A stretch of DNA of 35,158 nt from a virus. Shown here piece after piece: positions 22,512-29,653 of the stretch; position 1 is the stretch's first letter, and each line of letters begins with the position of its first letter. The stretch covers positions 1 through 35,158 of IMG/VR virus record IMGVR_UViG_3300033148_004379; one strand, 5' to 3'. The translations under genes and the position numbers were made by a program. The notes under the pieces were generated by a model. The model made no database searches and was not told the origin of the DNA. It saw only the letters and a program-made list of their open reading frames with translations.

Positions 22512-22747
22512 AAAAACGAATAATAGCTGAATATTCAGAAACCAAGTGCTTTAACGGGGTGTATCATACAGCTACTAAGATGGTTCCCGTTAAAAGCATT
22601 GAGGATGGGCGCAAATTAATTGCTAAAAAAGGACCAGACGGTGAAGGAGTAATAACCGAACAGTATGAAGATATGTATTTTATCTGGTGTAATGAGGCGG
22701 CTCATTACGTTTCTGGTGGATTTATTTACAGAACAGAAAACTATTAA
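22508..22747 (+). CDS. Small hypothetical protein (79 aa)
   Basis: Coupled to the previous gene by ATGA. The composition is alpha/beta with Lys-rich KSIEDGRKLIAKKGPDGEG and an aromatic C-terminus (MYFIWCNEAAHYVSGGFIY). No recognised domain. Probably one of the plus-strand host-interaction genes. Confidence 0.6.
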   Translation: MKKRIIAEYSETKCFNGVYHTATKMVPVKSIEDGRKLIAKKGPDGEGVITEQYEDMYFIWCNEAAHYVSGGFIYRTENY

Positions 22748-22749
22748 TC

Positions 22750-22968
22750 ATGGAAGATCACGTATCACAAGAACTGTTAGACGCTATTTATGACGATCTG
22801 AACAAAAGCGATATGTTAAACATATTCGGCCTTGTCAACATCTCTGCCCTACGTGCCCGGGTACACGGCCTTGAGCCATACACCGATGAACAGGTACAGG
22901 GGTTTGTTAAAGAGCTATTTGATGATGAGGTTATAAATGGTGTGCAGTTCTTAAACCGAAACAGATAA
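22750..22968 (+). CDS. Small hypothetical protein (72 aa)
   Basis: Two bases after the preceding stop. Acidic N-terminal helix (VSQELLDAIYDDLNKSD), then a short winged-helix-like pattern (NISALRARVHGLEPYTDEQVQGFVKELFDDEVI). The pattern is too short for a family call. Confidence 0.6.
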   Translation: MEDHVSQELLDAIYDDLNKSDMLNIFGLVNISALRARVHGLEPYTDEQVQGFVKELFDDEVINGVQFLNRNR

Positions 22969-23007
22969 TTATTAACCGGGCATTACGCCCACAAAACCAA
23001 TATTGCT

Positions 23008-23181
23008 ATGAATAACATTGACATGAAAGTAGAAGGAAACATCCTTACGATTAAAGTCGACCTAGAACAGGATTTCGGCCCCTCTAAGTCTGGTAAGACA
23101 TTGCAGGTGGCCTCCACCCTTGGCAACAAGCAGGTGAAGGAAGGAGTATTCTTTGGATTGAATGTGTACAAGAAAGTCTAA
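23008..23181 (+). CDS. Small basic protein (57 aa)
   Basis: ATG at 23008 follows a small GGGC/GCCC hairpin and the recurring leader ACAAAACCAATATTGCT. The product is strand-rich (MKVEGNILTIKVDLEQDFGP, then TLQVASTLGNKQ, FFGLNVYKKV). It resembles the short single-domain proteins of phage early regions that start with 'M.ve.n.L.I.vdL...'. The frame is shorter than 60 codons but has good protein character and a matching leader. Confidence 0.65.
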   Translation: MNNIDMKVEGNILTIKVDLEQDFGPSKSGKTLQVASTLGNKQVKEGVFFGLNVYKKV

Positions 23182-23182
23182 C

Positions 23183-23228
23183 CACCCTGCATGGTGCCGT
23201 CGCCCGGGATCGTTTCCCGGGCAGGGTG
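23183..23228 (+). other. Extended intergenic hairpin
   Basis: CACCCTGC (23183-23190) pairs with GCAGGGTG (23221-23228), and inside it GCCCGGGA (23202-23209), loop TCGTT, TCCCGGGC (23215-23222) forms a perfect 8-bp G+C stem. The arms share two bases, so the two stems compete or stack partly. No T-run follows, so it is probably not a terminator. It sits between two small genes and may be an RNA-processing or translation-control element. Confidence 0.6.
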
Positions 23229-23247
23229 CAAACCAATACTTACAGCT

Positions 23248-23445
23248 ATGTCACGATTAGGAGCAGCATCAATTAAGATCGAATTAAAAGATGGGATTAT
23301 CACAGTGTACCACGGTACCGATGGTAACGTCTTAAAGCAGTTCAGAGCCAACGAGAACAGTTGGGACACTATCTGGCAGGGTATCCTCAATGCCCAGAGC
23401 ATTGCGGCCCTCACCAATGATGTAATCATAGATTTGGAAACATAA
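23248..23445 (+). CDS. Small hypothetical protein (65 aa)
   Basis: I choose ATG 23248 (SRLGAASIKIELKDGII) because the earlier in-frame ATG at 23191 lies within the hairpin, and because 23248 follows the recurring leader GCAAACCAATACTTACAGCT. It is beta-rich, with TVYHGTDGNVLKQF and a helical end. No family is recognised. Confidence 0.6.
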   Translation: MSRLGAASIKIELKDGIITVYHGTDGNVLKQFRANENSWDTIWQGILNAQSIAALTNDVIIDLET

Positions 23446-23457
23446 AACCGATACACA

Positions 23458-24114
23458 ATGACAAAACAAGAGCAGTATTTAAAAAGAACGCTGGTTTACA
23501 TGAAGATGTTAGACCACGCATTTACCGAACTCAACAAGGTATGGGCAGAGGACAGCGATCACGATGTTGACCTCAACGAATACCTTGTCCCTCTATTTCC
23601 CTTCCATGAGTCCTTTGACCAGATGCAGTTATTGGTCAGGGAGTGGGTGCGCAGCTTTGCCAACCCACTACTGGATGAGGAATACAAAGGAACCCAAGAA
23701 CTCGATGTAGTTACCAAACTACGCAGGGACTTCGCTAATGCAGCCACAGAAAACCGTTTCTACGTCCTGTACGTACGGGGTGATGTTGAACCCTCGCTTG
23801 TCGGTCCCTTCGACTCTCAGGCCGCCCGGGATGCAAAGGCACTGGAATTGAAATACAAGGAAGGTGATGAGCATGGCCTGTACAAGTTGTGGTGGAAAGG
23901 CCACACCCATTTATCCATCGGAGCCTTCACTGGGTTTGAACTGGATGTTGATAAGGTGGACGGTGATGGAGAACTGTGCAACTTCGTTAACCATTATGAA
24001 TGTACCTGTGGTACCGAGTGGATTGATCGCTGGTCCTGTGCTTGTGATGATGAGTGTCCTAACTGTGGCAAATCGATCAGTCCGGATGAGTCACACGAAG
24101 CAGATAAACCGTAA
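23458..24114 (+). CDS. Protein with C-terminal zinc ribbon (218 aa), unknown
   Basis: The N-terminal 90 residues are helical, with an acidic patch (WAEDSDHDVDLNEYLVPLF). The middle has FYVLYVRGDVEPSLVGPFDSQAARDAKA, a small alpha/beta unit. Residues about 180-208 form a zinc ribbon (HYECTCGTEWIDRWSCACDD, then CPNCGKSI). The 'C.CG.EW...W.C.C.D.CP.CG' pattern recurs as a stand-alone ribbon in unrelated phages. Function is unknown, and nucleic-acid or protein binding is likely. The start follows the leader ATAAAACCGATACACA. Confidence 0.7.
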   Translation: MTKQEQYLKRTLVYMKMLDHAFTELNKVWAEDSDHDVDLNEYLVPLFPFHESFDQMQLLVREWVRSFANPLLDEEYKGTQELDVVTKLRRDFANAATENRFYVLYVRGDVEPSLVGPFDSQAARDAKALELKYKEGDEHGLYKLWWKGHTHLSIGAFTGFELDVDKVDGDGELCNFVNHYECTCGTEWIDRWSCACDDECPNCGKSISPDESHEADKP

Positions 24115-24125
24115 AAATAAAAAGC

Positions 24126-24398
24126 ATGGTAGAATTTGAAGTGAGAGTGCAGAGCATAACCGGGAACGTCAGCCGTTCCCGGACTTGCCAATGGGTCGAA
24201 ATCGATCAGGAGTGGTTCAAGATTACTATCAATGGATCGATGAGAAACAACAGCCTTGAAATCAAGGTAGAGACATCTGAGAGAGAATACATACTGACAG
24301 ATGGCATACTGGAAAGGATGCTATCCCAGATCAGTGAGCAATTCGCAAACGAATACACATCATTTATAGTTATAGAGAAGGATGGCAAAACCGATTAG
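24126..24398 (+). CDS. Hypothetical protein (90 aa)
   Basis: A beta-rich N-terminus (MVEFEVRVQSITGNVSRSR) is followed by strands and a terminal helix. It overlaps the next gene by 17 bp. No family is recognised. Confidence 0.6.
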   Translation: MVEFEVRVQSITGNVSRSRTCQWVEIDQEWFKITINGSMRNNSLEIKVETSEREYILTDGILERMLSQISEQFANEYTSFIVIEKDGKTD

Positions 24399-24639
24399 AA
24401 TATACCTTGCTGCGAAGCCGGCACCCGACAGGGGCAAGTATGAAGTATATGTTGATGGTGACACCACAGGCATTTATGTTACTGTAAGCACAATTCGTAA
24501 AATCTTATCCCGGGAGCAATATAAGGACTTTGTTAAAGGCTTTGAGATTTTTATGGTTGACAGCAAGAAACAACTGCTAAACGTGCTTCACAATAACAAT
24601 AAGGACCCGGAACGTAAACGATACATAAAAGGATTCTGA
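24382..24639 (+). CDS. Hypothetical protein (85 aa)
   Basis: A basic alpha/beta protein (RIYLAAKPAPDRGKYEVYVDGDTTGIYVTVSTIRKILS). The stop shares bases with the next start (TGATG at 24637-24641). No family is recognised. Confidence 0.6.
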   Translation: MAKPIRIYLAAKPAPDRGKYEVYVDGDTTGIYVTVSTIRKILSREQYKDFVKGFEIFMVDSKKQLLNVLHNNNKDPERKRYIKGF

Positions 24640-24848
24640 TGAAAAAATTATCCCCAAAAGAAGAACAGATGCTCAGAAAGTTTAAAGCTGACCTGAGATT
24701 TTATAAGACCTATAAAGAATTTATGGGTGAAGTGAAGGTAACATTCCTTAATAAAGGCCCCCAGGCTGCCCGTCAACTCATCAGGGAACGAACGGATGAT
24801 ATTCTGCAAATGGCCTGTGATGAACTATTTAATGATCTTTTTTCTTAA
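24639..24848 (+). CDS. Small helical protein (69 aa)
   Basis: Highly charged and helical (KKLSPKEEQMLRKFKADLRF; RQLIRERTDDILQMACDELF). Translationally coupled to the previous gene by a TGATG overlap. Function is unknown. Confidence 0.6.
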   Translation: MKKLSPKEEQMLRKFKADLRFYKTYKEFMGEVKVTFLNKGPQAARQLIRERTDDILQMACDELFNDLFS

Positions 24849-24859
24849 CTTGCATAATT

Positions 24860-25273
24860 ATGAAATATATAGGACCCATACCTATTCCTGCTTTAGGGGT
24901 GGCACGTATTGATGATTACGAAGATATAATAGACTTTCTTTTAGACCTTCGGTTAGATAACCTTGATGAAGCAGTTACAATGTTACTTAAAGACGGTAAG
25001 CCGAAGATTCTAATTACAACCAATAAGGATAAAGAAATTTTTGGTTTAATCGCATATAAGGCTCCTGATAACTGGAAAACGTTTAAGGAACAAGAGCTAT
25101 TCCTGTGGGCAGCTCCTTCAATAGAAAAATTGCTGACATACTTTAATTATTGGTACATAGAAGCAAGTAACGAAGAAGAAAGGCTTGCTTTATCCTCTAT
25201 AAGACATTATCTGGAGAAACTTAAAAAATACCAAAATACTATCATCACCTATTCTAATCCCCATAAAAAGTGA
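24860..25273 (+). CDS. Hypothetical protein (137 aa)
   Basis: The last gene before an intrinsic terminator. Acidic N-terminus (RIDDYEDIIDFLLDLRLDNLDEAVTMLLKDGK), an aromatic middle (LFLWAAPSIEKLLTYFNYWY) and a Lys-rich helical end. No family is recognised. Confidence 0.65.
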   Translation: MKYIGPIPIPALGVARIDDYEDIIDFLLDLRLDNLDEAVTMLLKDGKPKILITTNKDKEIFGLIAYKAPDNWKTFKEQELFLWAAPSIEKLLTYFNYWYIEASNEEERLALSSIRHYLEKLKKYQNTIITYSNPHKK

Positions 25274-25277
25274 TGTA

Positions 25278-25320
25278 AAGGGCAGGGGTTTTGTATTGGT
25301 TTCTCCTGCCCTTATTTTTA
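25278..25320 (+). terminator. Intrinsic terminator within the plus-strand block
   Basis: AAGGGCAGG (25278-25286), an 18-nt loop and CCTGCCCTT (25305-25313) form a 9-bp perfect stem followed by ATTTTTATT. It lies four bases after the stop of the 137-aa gene. Confidence 0.8.
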
Positions 25321-25335
25321 TTAACCATAAAAGCT

Positions 25336-25575
25336 ATGAACATGACTGAAGTTGAAATAATGAAACAAAAGGCAGATGAACTTGGACAGATGCAAAACAT
25401 GGTCCTTGATCTTCTCACTAAATTACTCAGGAACTATAAAGATTATTCTGAGGTAAGCACAATTAAAATGGGTCTTAGCAATGCGTTTAAGGAAATAAAC
25501 AGCATAAGGCTCAAAATAATAACCGGTGATGAACCTGAAAATCCAAAGACAAATGGCACAGGAAATAGAAATTGA
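25336..25575 (+). CDS. Small helical protein (79 aa)
   Basis: I use ATG 25336 (MNMTEVEIMKQKADELGQMQ), because the in-frame ATG at 25291 is inside the terminator loop. The product is coiled-coil-like throughout, ending in a polar tail. The start follows TTAACCATAAAAGCT, close to the leader motif seen upstream of other genes of this block. Function is unknown. Confidence 0.65.
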   Translation: MNMTEVEIMKQKADELGQMQNMVLDLLTKLLRNYKDYSEVSTIKMGLSNAFKEINSIRLKIITGDEPENPKTNGTGNRN

Positions 25576-25813
25576 ACCCGGATTATGGCTTTCCGTTGTA
25601 ACCAGAGAAAAATGGTTAAGGCGTGTTGAAGTTTTAAAAGGTGATGACAGGCAGTTTTTTATTGCCAAGTGTAACCCCGCCTCCATTGCTCCAGACCACA
25701 TGAGAAAACATTTTGGTATGTGCAGGCAGATAGAACCTCATTTTAATCCTAAAACTGATTATTATGTCCTTAGATATGAACCCAAACTGGATACCGCTAC
25801 CAGAGAACGATGA
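25553..25813 (+). CDS. Small hypothetical protein (86 aa)
   Basis: Overlaps the previous gene by 23 bp (start 25553, AQEIEIEPGLWLSVVTREKW). A start at 25526 would lengthen it by nine residues. Basic, with FFIAKCNPASIAPDHMRKHFGM and a Cys/His-containing middle. No recognised family. Confidence 0.6.
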   Translation: MAQEIEIEPGLWLSVVTREKWLRRVEVLKGDDRQFFIAKCNPASIAPDHMRKHFGMCRQIEPHFNPKTDYYVLRYEPKLDTATRER

Positions 25814-25925
25814 GGCACAACCTGATGAAAGGTCCGGCTGCCATGCACCATTATTAATTATCCTGCTGGGAGCCGGTCTTTTTATTGCCTTTCTTATCTG
25901 GCTTGTTGTTTCTTTCTGCAAGTGA
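25764..25925 (+). CDS. Single-pass membrane protein (53 aa)
   Basis: The frame from ATG 25764 to TGA 25923-25925 gives a polar, acidic N-terminus (MSLDMNPNWIPLPENDEAQP) and one hydrophobic helix from about residue 29 (APLLIILLGAGLFIAFLIWLVVSF) ending CK. The shape is that of a small membrane accessory protein or possible holin-like or superinfection protein, unproven. The last 72 bp run antisense to the 3' end of the facing minus-strand gene. Confidence 0.65.
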   Translation: MSLDMNPNWIPLPENDEAQPDERSGCHAPLLIILLGAGLFIAFLIWLVVSFCK

Positions 25926-26384
25926 CCTCCAATAGGCCTGATTTAACTTACCGACAATTTTGATCTGTTCTTCCGGTGAATACTTATATCCGATGATCAA
26001 TCCCAGGGTAGTAGGAAAGTATTTCTTATATTCCTTCTTTAATTCTTCCCTCAAATCATATAAAGGCTGCCAATTAGCTGTCTTAACGTCTAATGTGTAG
26101 TTTATTCTGGCCTCCTCTGTACCTTGGTCCAGTAAAGCGTGTTCTCCGGGAGTTAAAAGCACGATATTCTTGGCATAATACTTAAAATAGGGGTATTGGT
26201 TAATCCCTTTGGCCAGTACATGAGCAAAACAGTTAAAGAAAAGATCCGTGTTCATGTATTCACGAAGAAACAGACCGGACACAAAGGATCTTCTGTTACT
26301 TAATAACCAAATCTGTTTAAAAAGGGCAACCTGGGTAAGCCGTGCGCCCGACCCAGGCCCCTCTAATATTGGTACGTTACTCAT
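25854..26384 (-). CDS. HNH-like nuclease-fold protein (176 aa)
   Basis: I start at 26384 (MSNVPILEGPGSG), because this ATG overlaps the upstream stop as ATGA (26381-26384). A start at 26402 would overlap more. Residues about 54-90 read NCFAHVLAKGINQYPYFKYYAKNIVLLTPGEHALLDQGTEE: a 'C.AHV..KG...P.....NI.L....EH...D.G' pattern like the beta-beta-alpha core of HNH-type proteins found in phage recombination modules. The catalytic His pair is plausible (AHV and EHALLD), but the classical Asn is not certain. The C-terminus is Lys-rich. It may be a structure-specific endonuclease. Sequence similarity is only by pattern. Confidence 0.65.
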   Translation of the reverse strand: MSNVPILEGPGSGARLTQVALFKQIWLLSNRRSFVSGLFLREYMNTDLFFNCFAHVLAKGINQYPYFKYYAKNIVLLTPGEHALLDQGTEEARINYTLDVKTANWQPLYDLREELKKEYKKYFPTTLGLIIGYKYSPEEQIKIVGKLNQAYWRSLAERNNKPDKKGNKKTGSQQDN

Positions 26385-26650
26385 ACTAATCTGTCTAAAC
26401 ATAATACCTGATCCTCAAGCCTGCTTGCACAACTTTCGGAAACGTCCGCTATCAATTGTGTTCTGTCTGTTAGTGTATCTGGCTTTATAGCCTCGCCCTT
26501 TTTGCCTTCTTCCTCTTTAGGCTCCGGCCTTTCAATCCTGCTAATAATGTCAGCAAGCTTGTTTGTTAGATCAGTCATGCGCATCAGGTTTTTTGACACA
26601 ACTCCAATGTTCTTGGTAATAGTTTTCTCTTGTACGGGACCGTCATCCAT
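26381..26650 (-). CDS. Hypothetical protein (89 aa)
   Basis: The N-terminal half is helical (KNIGVVSKNLMRMTDLTNKLADIISRIE), followed by a Pro/Glu/Lys linker and a short Cys-containing helix. Coupled by ATGA to the HNH-like gene. It lies downstream of a promoter and hairpin (26678-26745). Function is unknown. Confidence 0.6.
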   Translation of the reverse strand: MDDGPVQEKTITKNIGVVSKNLMRMTDLTNKLADIISRIERPEPKEEEGKKGEAIKPDTLTDRTQLIADVSESCASRLEDQVLCLDRLV

Positions 26651-26672
26651 AGCATTTAGTTTTTAGTTAAAA

Positions 26673-26708
26673 AATGAAGGGCAGCCAACTATCTCAATCA
26701 GCTACCCT
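26673..26708 (-). terminator. Terminator-like hairpin downstream of the recT-like gene
   Basis: On the minus strand AGGGTAGC (26708-26701), a 15-nt loop and GCTGCCCT (26685-26678) form an 8-bp stem with one G-U pair, then TCATTTTTT. It can end the RecT transcript. It also lies downstream of the promoter at 26738-26768, so it may attenuate the next gene. Confidence 0.75.
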
Positions 26709-26737
26709 GTTTTATTATCTAAGTAAGAGTTCGACTA

Positions 26738-26768
26738 CAAATATATGCAATCAAACTGAATTAAGCAA
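26738..26768 (-). promoter_or_regulatory. Promoter overlapping the end of the recT-like gene
   Basis: On the minus strand TTG (26768-26766), 20 nt, TATATTTG (26745-26738), an exact -7 consensus. The -33 element is inside the last codons of the RecT-like gene. It would drive the 89-aa and HNH-like genes through the hairpin at 26678-26708. Confidence 0.6.
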
Positions 26769-28259
26769 GGCATTGATCTCGGCTTTTGTTGCTTTATAGC
26801 AAAAATCCTCCTTCGTTCTGTATGTCTGGTACTCCGGAAACTTAGTATTAATGAGTTGTTCAAAGGTATTGTTATCTACCCCTGCCATATTACTCATATC
26901 TTCAAATAAAGTCTTTACCTGATCAAATGTACGCTTCCCCTCAACTGTCTCAGGTACCTCTATCCCGTATTTATTATCTTCTGGCTCCGGCTCTGTTTCC
27001 TTATCAAAGTCCTCATTTGGCTGAATATCCTCATTGCTGTCTGGCAGATCCTCTGCTATCTGTTTTTCAGCCTCGGGGTCCTCCCTGTCAAACTTCTCAA
27101 TCAGATAAACAGTTTCGCCAGCATACTTGGATAAAATAATTGTCCTGAGTTTCTTATTGGTGTTCTTCTGAGGATCTATATCTCTGGCCTTTTTCATCAA
27201 ATCATCTTTATCAATAAGACCATGCAGATCTTCCAGGGCCATCTCTTTTAGCTCATCCTCCGAATAAACAACAATGTGATCCGGTGATCCATTTAGCATC
27301 ACTTCACAAACACCCCTATGGCCAGCAGGCTTTGCCTGTTCTTCCTTTTCAAAATGCTTTGCAGCAGCTTCCCTGAAAGAAGCATTAGGATCTTTTTCTT
27401 CCGTGGGCTTCTTTGTTGCTTCAACAGTTGTTAAAGGATATTCCCTTATCTTCTTTTCTGCGTCATAGTCAATACGCATAGGACCCTCTGATTTATGATT
27501 GGCCTTATCGATCTTTTCAGCAACCTTTGATGTCAGTTGCTTACTACGCTGCTCATTAAAATCTTTATCCTGAATGATAACCTGTGCATCCCCGGCATCA
27601 ACAACAATAGACTGGTCCTGCGGAAAGTCCTGTGCCTCCTCCATTGTATAGGTGCCGTTCATAACATCAGGAAATAAATCACGGGCCAGAAAACCCAGCG
27701 CACGATACTTGATCATCCTGTCAGGATATTTGTACCAGGGTGAATGTTTCCATTTCCAGCCATCCTGTTTCTGCAACATAGACTGATCAATCCACAAACC
27801 GGCTCTCTTGGCCAATGCCACGGAGAAGGACCGGGATAATGTTTCTTTTGTGTCTGCTCTTGTGGCTGTTATGGTAACTTCATAATCACCATCAGGAATA
27901 GATCCCTTACTCTGCTCCTTCCAGGATCCCGGCTCTATCTTGCCTGATCTCAGGATAAGAGCTTTGGCACCATCCCCCTTGATCGATAATAAGCCATTTA
28001 CAGGCACTATCTCCTGCAGCGATGTCATAGGGTGCAGACCTAACTGATCGCCCTTTATCCATACTGCAACGACCTTAGATACCTGTCCTTTTGAAAAGTC
28101 AGGTTTATTGTCTGGTCCCTTTTCATAAAAATGGACCGGAATTATCTGGCTATCCAGAAACTCCTGTGCCAACTTCTTCATGCCATCCAATGTTTCAAAC
28201 GCTGTCTGTATCATCGGGGTGGTCATCTGTACTTTCATTAATCCTTTTTCTTGTTCCAT
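26751..28259 (-). CDS. recT: RecT-like single-strand annealing protein
   Basis: Start placed at 28259 (MEQEKGLMKVQ), giving 502 aa, because the longer form from 28289 would begin inside the previous gene. The core (about residues 55-220) has the RecT order: WIKGDQLGLHPMTSLQEIVPVNGLLSIKGDGAKALIL, then SRSFSVALAKRAGLW and HSPWYKYPDRMIKYRALGFLARDLFPDV, ending in a helix with MEEAQDF. These proteins anneal complementary strands in exonuclease-annealase recombination. The C-terminal 220 residues are acidic and Lys/Glu-rich and carry a small C-terminal helical unit, longer than typical RecT, perhaps a partner-binding tail. The matching YqaJ exonuclease is at 30609-31712. Confidence 0.8.
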   Translation of the reverse strand: MEQEKGLMKVQMTTPMIQTAFETLDGMKKLAQEFLDSQIIPVHFYEKGPDNKPDFSKGQVSKVVAVWIKGDQLGLHPMTSLQEIVPVNGLLSIKGDGAKALILRSGKIEPGSWKEQSKGSIPDGDYEVTITATRADTKETLSRSFSVALAKRAGLWIDQSMLQKQDGWKWKHSPWYKYPDRMIKYRALGFLARDLFPDVMNGTYTMEEAQDFPQDQSIVVDAGDAQVIIQDKDFNEQRSKQLTSKVAEKIDKANHKSEGPMRIDYDAEKKIREYPLTTVEATKKPTEEKDPNASFREAAAKHFEKEEQAKPAGHRGVCEVMLNGSPDHIVVYSEDELKEMALEDLHGLIDKDDLMKKARDIDPQKNTNKKLRTIILSKYAGETVYLIEKFDREDPEAEKQIAEDLPDSNEDIQPNEDFDKETEPEPEDNKYGIEVPETVEGKRTFDQVKTLFEDMSNMAGVDNNTFEQLINTKFPEYQTYRTKEDFCYKATKAEINALLNSV

Positions 28260-28270
28260 AACATTAATTT

Positions 28271-28741
28271 TTACCAGACAACAAACCAATCATCACTTAG
28301 CATATCTGTCTGAGATGCTAACCAACCAATGACATATTTATTATCTGCGGTTTTCATTATAATAAAATCTAAACACTCACGTTCCCGATCCTCTGGTTTA
28401 GTTAATCGGAAACAGGAATCAATAGCTTCCTGAACATTATTGCCCGGGATCATGCGAATAAACATATCCTTCCCGTTCCATCCCTTTCTTGCAACTGCAT
28501 GACCTTTCATCATTGCTTCAACAGCCATGCCAAAGGGCATATTATCTGCCTGCCGGTAAGCTTCTTCAAAAACAACTTTAGGCGACCAAGATTCATATCC
28601 ATCAGGATAAATTACCAAATATCCTGGTTCATCAAATTGTTTTGCCTCCATGGGCCTGTTAAGCCGTCTTATAGCCTCATGATAACTACAACTGTAGGCT
28701 TTTACGAGCTTTGTTCCAATGTACTTTTTTACGAAATTCAT
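28271..28741 (-). CDS. DUF2829 protein, Tad2-like (anti-Thoeris), with N-terminal companion domain
   Basis: Residues 69-156 match DUF2829: PFGMAVEAMMKGHAVARKGWNGKDMFI, then DFIIMKTADNKYVIGWLASQTDML and DWFVVW. DUF2829 is the family of Tad2, which sequesters the Thoeris signalling molecule so that the defence cannot be activated. The hallmark R-x-GWNG and W-ASQ-DML-DW residues are present. Residues 1-67 form a separate domain (IGTKLVKAYSCSYHEAI, then EPGYLVIYPDGYESWSPKVVFEEAY) that is often fused to DUF2829 in phages as I recall it. Anti-defence function is inferred from the family. The spacer to the RecT-like gene is 11 bp. Confidence 0.85.
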   Translation of the reverse strand: MNFVKKYIGTKLVKAYSCSYHEAIRRLNRPMEAKQFDEPGYLVIYPDGYESWSPKVVFEEAYRQADNMPFGMAVEAMMKGHAVARKGWNGKDMFIRMIPGNNVQEAIDSCFRLTKPEDRERECLDFIIMKTADNKYVIGWLASQTDMLSDDWFVVW

Positions 28742-28752
28742 AATAAGTGTTT

Positions 28753-29337
28753 TTAAGTTGAATAATTTATTTCATTGTGTTTACTGGTCCAATTCCTTTG
28801 CTCCGGTGGTATCCACGGGATGCCAAGGAAAGTAAAAAAATCATATTCTGTATTAAAATAAGGTGGCATGGTTTCCTTTCCCTTAAACTCTGGCCTAAGA
28901 ATCCATTTCTGTCCTTTCTTCTCACACTCTGCTTTTCTCCTTAATCCATGCTCTGTACCACACCACCCTATTCTGTTCCAGGTTATAGCCAACTTAATAT
29001 GACTAAATGCCGAAGATCCGGTCCTGATAGCAAGGATCCTACCATAATCGTATGGTTGTGCAATATATAGCTCTATCTGGATCTTATCTTTAGGGTACTT
29101 AAACCTCTTTAACCGGGATCCATTAACAACAATCCCGGGATATTTGTCATGGAAGATATTATCAAACCCGTTAAAGGGATTTTCAACGCATACAATCTCT
29201 ATATCTCCCACCTTTTTGCACCTACGGCGAACACTACCGGCTATCTCTGCTTTCTCTACATATGGCTCAATCAATTTTAAAAAGCGATTAGCCACATTGT
29301 AGGCTTTGTCTAACGGTATTTTGGGTCCTGTACTCAT
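28753..29337 (-). CDS. DNA polymerase X-like nucleotidyltransferase
   Basis: The 194-aa protein carries the Pol-beta palm signature AGSVRRRCKKVGDIEIV (33-49). Gly34-Ser35 bind the phosphate, and Asp45 and Glu47 are metal ligands with Glu89 (KIQIEL) as a likely third. Further down RTGSSAFSHIKLAITWNRIGW is the typical Pol-X 'TGs..F' element. No N-terminal 8-kDa lyase domain or thumb is complete, so it is a short version. It may repair or end-process DNA, or be a regulatory nucleotidyltransferase. It overlaps the following start as ATGA. Confidence 0.8.
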   Translation of the reverse strand: MSTGPKIPLDKAYNVANRFLKLIEPYVEKAEIAGSVRRRCKKVGDIEIVCVENPFNGFDNIFHDKYPGIVVNGSRLKRFKYPKDKIQIELYIAQPYDYGRILAIRTGSSAFSHIKLAITWNRIGWCGTEHGLRRKAECEKKGQKWILRPEFKGKETMPPYFNTEYDFFTFLGIPWIPPEQRNWTSKHNEINYST

Positions 29338-29651
29338 GTCTTTAGTTTATTTATACCATCTCTCATTTCAGGCTCCAAATTATATTTCTTTTCCTTGTAA
29401 TGCTCGCCTCTTAGCTCTGGATGTTGTTCCTGTATCTTCTGTCTGGACCGGCGAATACTTTCTGGATCCGCATATTCCCCGTTAATAAAACCACGGGCAA
29501 AATGAAGAAACATATAATCCAGATGTCTAAGCTCGCTATTCTGATACGCCCATATCTTCAACATCAGGATACGGTCATTGTCTCTTGTCTCAGGATAATT
29601 GGTTAAAATTACCTTAACAGCATCTTTGATTGAAACGACTTTATTTATCAT
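29334..29651 (-). CDS. Conserved-looking phage protein (105 aa)
   Basis: NYPETRDNDRILMLKIWAYQ, then a helix and GFINGEYADPESIRRSRQKIQEQHPELRGEHY. This 'YPETRDND..L...W' with 'DPESI.R.RRK.Q...PELRG' pattern is familiar from many phage genomes, where its function is unknown. It is mostly helical and basic at the end. The start follows the DUF3127 gene by two bases. Confidence 0.75.
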   Translation of the reverse strand: MINKVVSIKDAVKVILTNYPETRDNDRILMLKIWAYQNSELRHLDYMFLHFARGFINGEYADPESIRRSRQKIQEQHPELRGEHYKEKKYNLEPEMRDGINKLKT

Positions 29652-29653
29652 GA

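Noticed and set aside
25291-25335. Longer N-terminus (hydrophobic) for the 79-aa protein, which could be mistaken for a signal peptide
   Set aside because: It lies in the loop and downstream arm of an intrinsic terminator.
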